Assembly: GCF_009671205.1 (NCBI RefSeq)
Contig: NZ_CP045309.1
Coordinates: 4,402,001-4,466,000 of the forward strand
Length of the DNA: 64,000 bases
Source: Micromonospora terminaliae
GTDB lineage: Bacteria > Actinomycetota > Actinomycetes > Mycobacteriales > Micromonosporaceae
Direction: 5' to 3'
In this document: positions 44,065 through 52,781 of the stretch, in pieces
How the letters are laid out: the number at the start of each line of letters is the position of its first letter
Position numbering within the stretch: the first letter of the stretch is position 1
The notes under the pieces: model-generated
The model's input: only the letters and a program-made list of their open reading frames with translations
Told to the model about the DNA's origin: nothing
Database searches by the model: none
Program-made: the position numbers and the translations under genes

Positions 44065-46176
44065 TCAGTCCCCGGTGCGGGGGCTGGTGCGCTGGAAGGC
44101 CACGGTCTGGCTCGGCGGGACGAAGTCCAGGACGGGCTGGTCCCGCAGGGCCCAGGCGAGCAGGCGGCCCACGGCCTCGATCTGGCGGACCTGCACGCCG
44201 CCGCCCACGGCGTCGCCGGGGTTGTCCGGGTTCGCAGCGATGGTCGCGACGGAGAGCTGCGGCGTGAAGGCGACCACGGTCTCCGTCGCGTTCCGCTCGG
44301 AGCTGCCGGTCTTGCCGGCCAGCGGGCGGTGCAGCCCGGGGGCCAGCTGCTCGGCGGTGCCGCCGTCGCAGGCGCGGTACATCGACTGGTCGCCGACCGG
44401 GCAGCGGGCCGCGTCCGCCGCCGCCCGGGCCACCTCGGTGTCGAGCACCTGGCGGCAGTCCGGGTTGCCGGCGGCCACCTTCCGGCCGGTGGGGTCGGTG
44501 ATCGAGGTGACCGGGGTGGGCCGGCACCAGGTCCCCTCGGCGGCCACCGTGGCGTACGCGTTGGCCAGGTCGAGCGGCGTGGTGGACGAGACGCCCAGGG
44601 TGAACGGCCCCCAGTTCTTCGCGCCGTCCCGGGCCAGTGCGGCGTCCTCGGGCGAGCGGAACACGATGCCCAGCCGCTCGGCCATCTCGACCACCCGGTC
44701 CGCGCCGACCTGCTCGGTCAGCCAGGCGAAGTAGGTGTTCACGGACCGGCCGAAGGCGTCCCACATGGTGCGGTCCCCGTCCATCCAGATCGGGTTGGCG
44801 TTCTCCGGGCACCAGTGGCCGCCGCAGCTCGCCGGGCCGCCGTCGATCGGGTACTTCGTGACGAAGACGCTCGGCGCATCGAACTCCGTCTTCAGGGGCA
44901 GCCCGGCCTCCAGCGCGGCCAGCACGGCGAAGAGCTTGAAGGTGGAGCCGGCCTGGTAGCCCTCGATGCTCCCGCCGCCGGCGACCAGCTGGTTGACCGT
45001 GTTCGGGTAGTTCCGCCCGGCGGCCGCGTTCGGCGCCACGCTGTAGGTGCGGTTCACCGCCATGGCCAGCACCCGGCCGGTGCCCGGCTGCACCACGGCG
45101 GTCGGCGCGGCCCGCTCGTTGCTGTTCGGATAGATCCGCAGCACCTGCTCGGTGGCCTTGGCCTGCACGTCCGCGTCGAGGGAGGAGACGATCGACCAGC
45201 CGCCCCGGCGGAGCGTGCGCTGCCGCTCGTCCGCCGTCTTGCCGAAGGCGGGCTGGGCGTTCCACCACTGGGTGAACCAGTCGCAGAAGAAACCCCAGTC
45301 GTTGTGCCCGGCGGGCACCGCGGTGCAGTCGTTCGGGGTGGCGCTGGGCTTGAGGTTGAGCGACTCGCCCTTGGCCCGCGCGGCGTCCGCCTCGGCCACC
45401 TGTCCGGTCTCCACCATCCGGTCCAGCACGTACGCCCGGCGGCCCAGGGCCGAGTCGGCGTCGCCGTTGATCGGGTCGTCGGTGTCCGGTGACCGGACCA
45501 GCCCGGCGAGCAGCGCCGACTGCGCCAGCGTGAGCTTGTCCGGGGTGGTGGAGAAGTAGCGCTTGCTGGCCGCCGCGATGCCGTAGGCGCCGGCGCCGAA
45601 GTAGGCGATGTTCAGGTAGCGCCCGAGGATCTCGTCCTTGCCGATCCGGCGCTCCAGGGTCAGGGCGTACCGCATCTCGCGGATCTTCCGGCCGAGGGTG
45701 ATCTCGGTGGCCCGGGCCCGCTGCTCCTCGGTGAGCCGGGGGTCCCCGGCCAGCGCGTTGCGCACGTACTGCATGGTCAGCGTGGAGGCGCCCTGCCGGG
45801 TGCCCTCCCGGCGGTTGGCCGTGAAGGCCCGCGCCACGCCCCGCACGTCGACGCCGTGGTGCTGGTAGAACCGGACGTCCTCGGCGGCCACGATGGCCTG
45901 CCGCATCACCGGCGCCACCTCGTCGACCGGCACGTCCACCCGGTCCTCCACGTAGAAGGAGGTGATCAGGGTGCGGCCGTCGCTGGCGTAGAGGTTGGAG
46001 CGCTGGGCCGGCTGCGGCGTCTTCAGCGACTCCGGCAGCGCGGCGTAGGGCATCAGGTTCTTGAAGCCGAGCCCGAAGACCAGGGCCACCGGAAGCGCGG
46101 CGGCGCCCAGGGCCAGTCCGGCGAGCACGCCGGCGAGCAGGACGGTGAACAGCTTGTTCAGATGGGCCCGGTTCAT
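44065..46176 (-). CDS. Class A penicillin-binding protein (bifunctional)
   Basis: A 703-residue membrane-anchored enzyme that polymerises and crosslinks peptidoglycan. It has an N-terminal transmembrane helix (LFTVLLAGVLAGLALGAAALPVALVFGLG), a GT51 domain with EDVRFYQHHGVD (catalytic Glu), GASTLTMQYVRN and ARATEITLGRKIREMRYALTLER, and a transpeptidase with SxxK = STFK (GYQAGSTFKLF), SxN = SVN (GRSVNTYFAWL) and KTGS (LAGKTGSSERN). All catalytic motifs are complete. No PASTA domains are present. The GGGGAGAGCTG leader precedes the ATG. Confidence 0.94.
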   Translation of the reverse strand: MNRAHLNKLFTVLLAGVLAGLALGAAALPVALVFGLGFKNLMPYAALPESLKTPQPAQRSNLYASDGRTLITSFYVEDRVDVPVDEVAPVMRQAIVAAEDVRFYQHHGVDVRGVARAFTANRREGTRQGASTLTMQYVRNALAGDPRLTEEQRARATEITLGRKIREMRYALTLERRIGKDEILGRYLNIAYFGAGAYGIAAASKRYFSTTPDKLTLAQSALLAGLVRSPDTDDPINGDADSALGRRAYVLDRMVETGQVAEADAARAKGESLNLKPSATPNDCTAVPAGHNDWGFFCDWFTQWWNAQPAFGKTADERQRTLRRGGWSIVSSLDADVQAKATEQVLRIYPNSNERAAPTAVVQPGTGRVLAMAVNRTYSVAPNAAAGRNYPNTVNQLVAGGGSIEGYQAGSTFKLFAVLAALEAGLPLKTEFDAPSVFVTKYPIDGGPASCGGHWCPENANPIWMDGDRTMWDAFGRSVNTYFAWLTEQVGADRVVEMAERLGIVFRSPEDAALARDGAKNWGPFTLGVSSTTPLDLANAYATVAAEGTWCRPTPVTSITDPTGRKVAAGNPDCRQVLDTEVARAAADAARCPVGDQSMYRACDGGTAEQLAPGLHRPLAGKTGSSERNATETVVAFTPQLSVATIAANPDNPGDAVGGGVQVRQIEAVGRLLAWALRDQPVLDFVPPSQTVAFQRTSPRTGD

Positions 46177-46234
46177 CAGCTCTCCCCGCAGGAGCCGGCC
46201 GTACGGACCCGTTCAGAATGACCGGAATCGGCGG

Positions 46235-46257
46235 TTTCGCCGCAATCTTCGGCGAAA
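46235..46257 (-). terminator. Hairpin between LMW phosphatase and PBP genes
   Basis: TTTCGCCG pairs perfectly with CGGCGAAA (8 bp) around a 7-nt loop, with a further C-G pairing outside. It lies in the 112-base gap between the two genes and is followed on the minus strand by GGAATTGC-poor sequence rather than a T-run, so it is a weak or attenuator-like hairpin. Confidence 0.35.
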
Positions 46258-46288
46258 CGCGCAGGAAGTTCGCGAGAAAGGATGAACC

Positions 46289-46900
46289 TCAGGGAAGCAG
46301 CGCGGCGGCCAGCGGCTGGACGGTCTCCTCGATCTCGTCGGCCACCCGGCTGAAGCACTGGTCACCGCGACCCCACGGGTCGTCGAGGTCGTCGGTGGGC
46401 AGCGCGCTGCTGCCCTGTCGCGCCGCGTCCGCGGCCTCGACCAGCGCGACGCCCCGGGCGTACACCGAGTCGGGGGTGGCCTCCACCGGGGGCAGCCCGG
46501 CCCGGTCGAGCGCGCCCAGCAGCCGGCCGAACTCGCCCAGCACGAAGGTGCGCCCGGCGGCGTCCGGGCGCAGCGCCACCACGTACTCGTGCTGGTCGGC
46601 GGTGGCCGTGAGGACGAGGTCGGCGGCGTCGATGAGGTCGGAGCGGAGCCGGCGGGCGGCGAACCCGTCCACCGCGCCACCCCGCGAGATCACCTGGCGG
46701 GCCGCCGGCGGGTTCATCTCCTCGCCGGCGTGCCAGCCGCCGGTGCCGGCGCTGTGGCTGTGCACCAGCGCGTCGGAGCCGGCCGGGTCGACGCCGAGCC
46801 GGCCCAGCCGCTCCCGGACGGCGAGCACCAGCAGCCGCTCGGCCATCGGGGACCGGCAGATGTTGCCCATGCAGACGTGCAGCACGGTGAACGGCGGCAC
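46289..46900 (-). CDS. Low-molecular-weight protein-tyrosine phosphatase
   Basis: A 203-residue arsenate-reductase-fold phosphatase. The P-loop is C10-M-G-N-I-C-R16-S in VLHVCMGNICRSPMAERL and the general acid lies in DDLDDPWGRG. It is longer than classical forms (about 155) through insertions typical of Actinobacteria. It starts directly after the tsaC stop (TGA-GTG). In other bacteria such enzymes act on exopolysaccharide tyrosine kinases; no kinase is seen nearby. Confidence 0.9.
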   Translation of the reverse strand: MPPFTVLHVCMGNICRSPMAERLLVLAVRERLGRLGVDPAGSDALVHSHSAGTGGWHAGEEMNPPAARQVISRGGAVDGFAARRLRSDLIDAADLVLTATADQHEYVVALRPDAAGRTFVLGEFGRLLGALDRAGLPPVEATPDSVYARGVALVEAADAARQGSSALPTDDLDDPWGRGDQCFSRVADEIEETVQPLAAALLP

Positions 46901-47545
46901 TCAGACCCCCCGCTCGTCGAGGATGTCCGGCACCACGTCGCGCAGCTTCTCCAGCGTCACCGCGCCCTGGCGCAGCACCCGGGGCACCTCGCCGGTGAGG
47001 TCGACGATGGTGCTCGGCACCGGGTCCAGTGCCGGGCCGGCCTCCAGGTAGGCGCGGACGCCGTAGCCCAGCTGGTCGCGGGCCTCCTCGGCGGTGAGCG
47101 CGGCGGGCTGGCCGACCTTGTTGGCCGAGGCCACCGCCATCGGCCCGGTCTCCCGCAGCACCTCCAGCGCCACCGGGTGCAGCGGCATCCGCACCGCCAC
47201 CGTGCCGCTGGAGTCGCCCAGGTCCCAGGCCAGGCTCGGGGAGTGCTCGACCACGATGGTCAGCGCGCCCGGCCAGAATGCCTCGACCAGCTCACGGGCC
47301 GAACGGGGCAGCGAGAAGACCAGGCCGTCGAGGGTGTGCCGGGAACCGATCAGCACCGGCGGCGCCTGCCGGGTGCCGCCCTTGGCGTCCGCGAGGGCCT
47401 TCACGGCGTACGGGGTGAAGGCGTCGGCGCCGATGCCGTAGACCGTGTCGGTCGGCAGGACGACGAGCTCCCCGTTCTTGACCGCCTCGATGGCCGCCTC
47501 GATGCCGCGGTCCCGGTCGGCGGGCGACCGACAGTCGTAGAGCAT
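46901..47545 (-). CDS. tsaC: L-threonylcarbamoyladenylate synthase (TsaC/Sua5/YciO)
   Basis: A 214-residue enzyme making the threonylcarbamoyl-AMP used for t6A at position 37 of tRNAs. Conserved motifs are KNGELVVLPTDTVYGIGADAF, KGGTRQAPPVLIGS, WPGALTIVVEHS, VAVRMPLHPVALEVLRETGPMAVASANKVGQP and VPSTIVDLTG. The ATG at 47545 overlaps the prmC stop by one base (TGATG). It is the conserved partner of prmC in Actinobacteria. Confidence 0.94.
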   Translation of the reverse strand: MLYDCRSPADRDRGIEAAIEAVKNGELVVLPTDTVYGIGADAFTPYAVKALADAKGGTRQAPPVLIGSRHTLDGLVFSLPRSARELVEAFWPGALTIVVEHSPSLAWDLGDSSGTVAVRMPLHPVALEVLRETGPMAVASANKVGQPAALTAEEARDQLGYGVRAYLEAGPALDPVPSTIVDLTGEVPRVLRQGAVTLEKLRDVVPDILDERGV

Positions 47546-48492
47546 CACGAGGAGCCAGTCTGCCACGCCGGGGCGGGGTCGGCGTGCTGGCCGTCCGCCC
47601 GGCGGGACGCGGTCGCGTACCGGGGCCGCCCGACGAGGTCGGCGTGCTCCTCGACCCGCTCGTAGCGGCCGTCTCCGGCGAGCAGCGCGGGCACCGCCGT
47701 GGCATGGGTGTCGTCGTGCTCGACGCCGAGCACGCCGCCGGGGCGCAGCAGCACGGCGGCCCGGCCCACCACCGGGCGGATGACGTCCAGCCCGTCCGCA
47801 CCGCCGAACACCGCCTCGTCCGGGTCGTGGCGGGCCACCTCGGGCGGCACCGCCACCGACCGGGGCACGTACGGCGGGTTGCACAGCAGCACGTCGACCC
47901 GGCCCACCAGGTCGGCGAGGAGCCCCGGGTCGGTGACGTCGGCGGCGACCACCTCGATCGGCCGGTCCCCGGCGGCGGCCCGCTCGGCGGCGTTGCGGCG
48001 CAGCCAGTCCAGCGCCGCCGGGGACCGCTCCACGGCCACGACCCGGGCCGCCGGCACCTCCTGGGCGACCGCCAGGGCGATGGCGCCGGACCCGCTGCAC
48101 AGGTCGACGACCAGCGGCGTATCCCGCCGGCCCGCCTGCGCGATCCCCCAGCCGGCGAGCAGTTCGGTCTCCGGCCGGGGCACGAAGACGCCCGGGCCGA
48201 CCGCCAGCTCCAGGTGGCGGAAGCCGGCGGCGCCGGTGAGGTGCTGGAGCGGTTCCCGGGCCGCCCGCCGGTCGACCAGCGTGTCGAGGCGGTCCCGTTG
48301 CGCCGCGGTGAACCCGTCGGCCAGCGCCAGCCGGCCGCGCGGCACGTCCAGCACGTACGCGGCCAGCTGCTCCGCCTCGGCGCGGGCCGCCTCGACGCCC
48401 GCCGCGGCCAGGGCCCGGGCCGCCCGGGCGACCACCAGTGAGGGGCGCTCGCGTTCTGACCCTTCGGACGGGTGTTGCGGGAGAGAGGTCAC
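47545..48492 (-). CDS. prmC: Release-factor glutamine methyltransferase (HemK)
   Basis: A 315-residue S-adenosylmethionine-dependent methyltransferase modifying the GGQ motif of RF1 and RF2. The N-terminal five-helix domain is present, then VPRPETELL, VVDLCSGSGAIALAVA (SAM motif), the NPPY motif in VDVLLCNPPYVP and VEHDDTHATAVPALL. The GTG at 48492 is chosen by homology. Its substrate PrfA is encoded at 50133-51221. Confidence 0.95.
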   Translation of the reverse strand: MTSLPQHPSEGSERERPSLVVARAARALAAAGVEAARAEAEQLAAYVLDVPRGRLALADGFTAAQRDRLDTLVDRRAAREPLQHLTGAAGFRHLELAVGPGVFVPRPETELLAGWGIAQAGRRDTPLVVDLCSGSGAIALAVAQEVPAARVVAVERSPAALDWLRRNAAERAAAGDRPIEVVAADVTDPGLLADLVGRVDVLLCNPPYVPRSVAVPPEVARHDPDEAVFGGADGLDVIRPVVGRAAVLLRPGGVLGVEHDDTHATAVPALLAGDGRYERVEEHADLVGRPRYATASRRADGQHADPAPAWQTGSS

Positions 48493-48565
48493 GACATAAT
48501 CATGAAGCGTCGCGCGGCACCTCACGAGCGGGTGCGTCCGGGCGCACACCGACAGGAGGTCACGA

Positions 48566-50119
48566 GTGGGCTGGCTCGACCGGGTCGAGGACCAGGTTGA
48601 CGCCCTCCGGCGCGCCCGGGCGTTGCAGGAGGTCAGCCGCTCGGCGGAGGCGTGCGCGCTGCTGGACCGGGTCATCCGCACGACCGACGACCCGTGCACG
48701 CGGGCGGACGCCCTGGTGCAGCGCCTCTCCGCGCTGATCAATCTCGGTCGGACGGCCGAGTTCACGCGGGCCATCGAGGAGGCCTCCGCCGCCGTCCGGG
48801 ACCTCGCCGAGCCCTACCTGCACGGGCACCTCAACGCGCTCGCCGCGCTCGCCGCGCACCACCAGGGCGCGCTGGACCGCTGCGTCAGCCACCTGGTCCG
48901 GGCCGCCCGCGCGCTGGGCGCCGACGACGACCCGGACCGGGACACCGCCTGGGGCTGGCACGACCTCGCCATGGCCTACTCCTACCTGAGCTTCCACGGG
49001 CACGCGCTCGGCGCGATCGAGCGGGCCCGCCAGGTGGGCCTCACCGCCGGCATTCCGGAGGAGACCTTCGCCGCGCCCGGCATCCGGCTGCGCAACGCGG
49101 TGGCGCTGGACCACAACGGCGACAGCGACGGCTGCCTCCGGGTGCTCCGCGACGTGGCCGGCGACCTGGCGCGGTTCCTGCGCGCCGGGCGGGCCGGCAG
49201 CCTGCGGCCGAGCAGCCTCGCGGCCTACGGCTACGCGGCGGCCCGGCGGGCCGCGCTCGGCGACCGGGTGGAGGCCGGCGGGGACGCCGACCCGGCCCGG
49301 CTCATCGGGCACGGCGGGGACAGCGCCCGCGCCCGGGACCTGCGCCAGCTCGGTCAGGTCTGCCTGGCCGTCGCCGAGGGCCGCCCGATCGAGGCGGTCA
49401 CCCGGCTGGACACGATCCAGGTCTCGGACGAGACGCTGGGCGCCGCCGAGGCGCCCCGCCTGCGCAGCATCGCGCTGGCCCGGGCCGGTGACCACGCCGC
49501 CGCGCACCGGGCCGACCGGCACGCGTTCCGGCTGGCCGCGCAGCGCAGCGACCGGCTGCGGGACGTCTACATCGACGGCATCGCCGCCCGGATCGACCAC
49601 GAGGAGATGCGCCGCGAGGCCGCCCGGTACGAGGGTGAGGCGCTCACCGACCCGCTCACCGGGCTGCCGAACCGGCGGCGGCTGGAGCGGTACATCGGCG
49701 CCGTGGTGGCCCGGGGCGAGCGGGTCGTGATCGGCGTCTGCGACCTCGACGGGTTCAAGGCGGTCAACACGCGGCACGGGCACCACTCCGGCGACCTGGT
49801 GCTGCAACGCATCGCCGGGGTGATCAACCGGGTGATGCGGCGGGGCGACTTCGTGTCCCGCTACGGCGGGGACGAGTTCGTCGTGGTGCTGCCGGAGACC
49901 GGCATGGCCGAGGCGGTCGAGGTGGCTCGACGGATCCAGGCGGCCGTGCACACCGAGGACTGGGAGTCGCTGGTCCCCGGCACCCCGGTCGGCGTGAGCA
50001 TCGGCTTCGCCGAGGTCGACGGCGCCAGCGGGGTGAGCGTCCGGGAGGCGCTGGGCGCCGCGTTCGAGCTGGCCGACCGGGAGATGCTGCGCGCCAAGGA
50101 CCGCCTCCGCGCCTCCTGA
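48566..50119 (+). CDS. Diguanylate cyclase with N-terminal TPR-like region
   Basis: A 517-residue cytoplasmic protein. Residues 1-340 are helical and TPR-like ([57 protein letters not shown]), probably a sensor or partner-binding region. Residues 345-517 form a GGDEF domain: [55 protein letters not shown] with GGDEF at 434-438 and the inhibitory I-site R425-x-x-D428 exactly five residues before it. It makes c-di-GMP with product inhibition. The GTG start has AGGAGG 6 bases upstream. Confidence 0.93.
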   Translation: MGWLDRVEDQVDALRRARALQEVSRSAEACALLDRVIRTTDDPCTRADALVQRLSALINLGRTAEFTRAIEEASAAVRDLAEPYLHGHLNALAALAAHHQGALDRCVSHLVRAARALGADDDPDRDTAWGWHDLAMAYSYLSFHGHALGAIERARQVGLTAGIPEETFAAPGIRLRNAVALDHNGDSDGCLRVLRDVAGDLARFLRAGRAGSLRPSSLAAYGYAAARRAALGDRVEAGGDADPARLIGHGGDSARARDLRQLGQVCLAVAEGRPIEAVTRLDTIQVSDETLGAAEAPRLRSIALARAGDHAAAHRADRHAFRLAAQRSDRLRDVYIDGIAARIDHEEMRREAARYEGEALTDPLTGLPNRRRLERYIGAVVARGERVVIGVCDLDGFKAVNTRHGHHSGDLVLQRIAGVINRVMRRGDFVSRYGGDEFVVVLPETGMAEAVEVARRIQAAVHTEDWESLVPGTPVGVSIGFAEVDGASGVSVREALGAAFELADREMLRAKDRLRAS

Positions 50120-50132
50120 GCGCGGGGCCGGG

Positions 50133-51221
50133 TCAGCGGCGGGCCAGCTCGGTCTCGCCGGCCAGCCGGGCGGCGCGGTCGGCCTCGCCCAGGGCGTCGA
50201 GCACCCCGTCCAGCTCGCCGCCCAGCGCCAGGTCGAGGTTGTAGGCGGTGTAGCCGATCCGGTGGTCGGTGATCCGGTTCTGCGGGAAGTTGTAGGTGCG
50301 GATCCGCTCCGACCGGTCCACGGTGCGCACCTGCGCCTTGCGGGCGTCCGAGGCGGCCGCGTCGGCCTGCTCCTGGGCGGCGGCGAGCAGCCGGGCCCGC
50401 AGGATGCGCATGGCCTGCTCCCGGTTCTGCAGCTGCGACTTCTCGTTCTGGCAGGAGACCACGATGCCGGTCGGCACGTGGGTGATCCGGACCGCCGAGT
50501 CGGTGGTGTTGACCGACTGGCCGCCGGGCCCGGACGAGCGGAACACGTCGATCCGCAGGTCGTTCGGGTCGATGGTGACGTCCACGTCCTCGGCCTCCGG
50601 CAGCACCAGTACGCCGGCCGCGCTGGTGTGGATCCGGCCCTGCGACTCGGTCACCGGGACGCGCTGCACCCGGTGCACGCCGCCCTCCCACTTGAGCCGG
50701 GACCAGACCCCGTTGCCGCCCTCCGGCACGCCCTTGGTCTTGATCGCCAGGGAGACGTCCTTGACCCCGCCGAGGTCGGAGTCCTGCGCGTCGATCACCT
50801 CGGTGACCCACCCGCGCCGCTCGGCGTAGCGGGTGTACATGCGCAGCAGATCGCCGGCGAACAGCGCCGACTCCTCGCCGCCCTCGCCGGCCTTGATCTC
50901 GACGATCACGTCCTTGGCGTCGTGCGGGTCGCGCGGGATGAGCAGCTCCGCCAGCCGCTCCTCCAGCGCCGGCAGGGACGCCGCGATCGCCTCGGCCTCG
51001 GCGGCGAAGGCCGGGTCCTCGGCGGCCAGCTCGCGGGCGGCGGCCAGGTCGGCCCGGGCCTGCTCCAGCTCACCGGCGGCCTTGTGCAGCGGGACCAGCT
51101 CCGCGTAGCGCCGGCCGACCCGCCGGGCGGTGCCCTGGTCGGCGTGGATCGCGGGGTCGGCCAGGCGCTGCTCCAGCTCGGCGTACTCGCCGAGGAGGGC
51201 GGCCAGGCGCTCACTGCTCAT
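50133..51221 (-). CDS. prfA: Peptide chain release factor 1
   Basis: A 362-residue RF1 recognising UAA and UAG. It has the domain 2 tripeptide region, [28 protein letters not shown], the GGQ motif in [22 protein letters not shown] (catalysing peptidyl-tRNA hydrolysis) and the C-terminal [25 protein letters not shown]. It shares the region with prmC, which modifies its GGQ glutamine. Its ATG is preceded by AGGAG. Confidence 0.97.
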   Translation of the reverse strand: MSSERLAALLGEYAELEQRLADPAIHADQGTARRVGRRYAELVPLHKAAGELEQARADLAAARELAAEDPAFAAEAEAIAASLPALEERLAELLIPRDPHDAKDVIVEIKAGEGGEESALFAGDLLRMYTRYAERRGWVTEVIDAQDSDLGGVKDVSLAIKTKGVPEGGNGVWSRLKWEGGVHRVQRVPVTESQGRIHTSAAGVLVLPEAEDVDVTIDPNDLRIDVFRSSGPGGQSVNTTDSAVRITHVPTGIVVSCQNEKSQLQNREQAMRILRARLLAAAQEQADAAASDARKAQVRTVDRSERIRTYNFPQNRITDHRIGYTAYNLDLALGGELDGVLDALGEADRAARLAGETELARR

Positions 51222-51284
51222 GCTGCGGAATGCTCCTTCGGCGACGACCCGGCAAGCGGGGCGGAAACGGGCACGAACGGACGA

Positions 51285-51319
51285 ACGCCCGTGCCCGGCA
51301 CGGAGCCGGACACGGGCGT
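51285..51319 (-). terminator. Terminator between rpmE and prfA
   Basis: ACGCCCGTG pairs with CACGGGCGT (9 bp) around a loop that contains its own CCGG/CCGG pairing. It lies 12 bases after the rpmE stop. Confidence 0.6.
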
Positions 51320-51330
51320 CGTCGACGGAG

Positions 51331-51555
51331 CTACTTGGCCTTCTTGGCCTGAACCTTGGCGTACTTCTGCTGGAACTTCGCGACCCGGCCGGCGGTGTCC
51401 AGCACGCGCTGCTTGCCCGTGTAGAACGGGTGGCAGGCGCTGCAGGTCTCGACGCTGATCGAACCGCCCTTGGCGGTGCTGCGGGTCGTGAACGTGTTGC
51501 CGCAGGAGCAGCGGACCTCGGTGGTCACGTACTCCGGGTGGATGTTGGGCTTCAT
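51331..51555 (-). CDS. rpmE: 50S ribosomal protein L31 (C+ form)
   Basis: A 74-residue zinc-type L31 with the CxxC...CxxC set (V-R-C-S-C-G and T-C-S-A-C-H) that binds zinc, so this is the C+ paralogue rather than the zinc-free C- form. It is transcribed before prfA and separated from it by the hairpin at 51285. Confidence 0.95.
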   Translation of the reverse strand: MKPNIHPEYVTTEVRCSCGNTFTTRSTAKGGSISVETCSACHPFYTGKQRVLDTAGRVAKFQQKYAKVQAKKAK

Positions 51556-51796
51556 GTCGCCTCGGTCCTTTCGTCGGTGGTCGCCGGGTCGCCGTCGTGC
51601 TCCCCGTCGTCACGACGGGCTCGGGCGTGAACCGGAACCGGTGGCCGATTGACCAGTGTGCCATGGGCTTCCGCCGGCCCGTCGAGCGGGCCGCACACCA
51701 GGTCCGGCAGAGGTAACGCACACCTCCCCGTAGGCATTCCCGCCCGTTCCGGGGGCATTCGTGGAGGCGGGGACAGGGACGAACGGGAGGTACGGG

Positions 51797-52693
51797 ATGT
51801 TCCGGCTGATCGCCACCCGCGGGCTGCCCGCCTCCGGCAAGACCACCTTCGCCCGCCGGCTCCAGCCCGGCGTGGTCCGGATCAACCGGGACGACCTGCG
51901 CCGGATGATGCACGGCGAGCGGCTCTTCACCCAGTGGGCGGAGGGGCAGGTCACCCGCGTGCAACGGGCCCAGGTGGAGGCGCTGCTGGCGGCCCGGGTG
52001 AGCGTCTGCGTGGACGACACCAACCTGCGCTCGCGCACCCTGCGGGACTGGGCCGAGCTGGCCGCCCGGTACGGCGCGGCGTTCGAGGTGCACGACTTCA
52101 CCGACGTCCCGCTCGACGAGTGCCTGCGCCGGGACGCGGCACGCCCCGAGGTGGACCGGGTCGGCGAGGCGGCGATCCGCCGGCTGCACGAGCGCTACCT
52201 GGCGAACCGCCCGCTGCCCCTGCCCGTGCCGACCGCCCGGACCGGCGGCCCGGCCCGGGTGGCGCGGGAGGGCGCCGAACGCCCCGACATCGTGCTGGTC
52301 GACATCGACGGCACCGTGGCGTTGACCGTGTCCCGCAGCCCGTACGACATGACCCGGGTCGGCGAGGACGCGCCCAACGAGGCGGTCATCGCGGCGGTGC
52401 GGGCCATGCACGCCGCCGGGCACGGGGTCGTCTTCTGCTCCGGCCGGGACGCCACGGCCCGCGCCGACACCGAGGCGTGGCTGGCCCGGCACGTCCGGGT
52501 GCCCTACCTGGCGCTGCACCTGCGGGCCGTCGGCGACCACCGCAAGGACGCCGTGGTGAAGCAGGAGATCTACGAGCGGGAGATCCGGGACCGCTACCGG
52601 GTCGTCGGGGTCTTCGACGACCGGCAGCAGGTGGTCCGGATGTGGCGCTCGCTCGGCCTGACCGTCTTCCAGGTCGCCGAGGGCGACTTCTGA
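51797..52693 (+). CDS. Polynucleotide kinase-like kinase-phosphatase
   Basis: A 298-residue two-domain protein. The N-terminal P-loop kinase is GLPASGKTTFARRLQP with a NRDDLRRMMHG lid, resembling T4 Pnkp 5'-OH kinases. The C-terminal HAD phosphatase is DIVLVDIDGTVALTVSRSPYDMTRVGEDAPNEAVI, then CSGRDATARADTEAWL and VVGVFDDRQQVVRMWRSLGLTVFQVAEGDF. The order kinase-then-phosphatase and the DxDGT motif fit RNA/DNA end repair (5' phosphorylation and 3' dephosphorylation). It lacks the central phosphodiesterase domain of bacterial Pnkp, and no ligase gene or Hen1 is adjacent. The ATG 51797 has GGGAGG 6 bases upstream. Confidence 0.85.
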   Translation: MFRLIATRGLPASGKTTFARRLQPGVVRINRDDLRRMMHGERLFTQWAEGQVTRVQRAQVEALLAARVSVCVDDTNLRSRTLRDWAELAARYGAAFEVHDFTDVPLDECLRRDAARPEVDRVGEAAIRRLHERYLANRPLPLPVPTARTGGPARVAREGAERPDIVLVDIDGTVALTVSRSPYDMTRVGEDAPNEAVIAAVRAMHAAGHGVVFCSGRDATARADTEAWLARHVRVPYLALHLRAVGDHRKDAVVKQEIYEREIRDRYRVVGVFDDRQQVVRMWRSLGLTVFQVAEGDF

Positions 52694-52701
52694 CGCCGCG
52701 A

Positions 52702-52744
52702 CCGCCGGCGGGCTCCTCCCCCAGGTCGAGGAGCCCGCCGGCGG
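52702..52744. terminator. Bidirectional terminator between PNK-like gene and the 1148-residue fusion
   Basis: A perfect 17-bp stem (52702-52718 with 52728-52744) with a 9-base loop lies between the convergent stops at 52693 and 52782. Confidence 0.82.
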
Positions 52745-52781
52745 GCGGCCGGCCCGGCGGCGCGGACCACCGCGGGGCCGG

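Noticed and set aside
51797..52693. Pnkp/Hen1 RNA repair cassette
   Set aside because: The central phosphodiesterase domain is missing, and no Hen1 methyltransferase or ligase gene is next to it.
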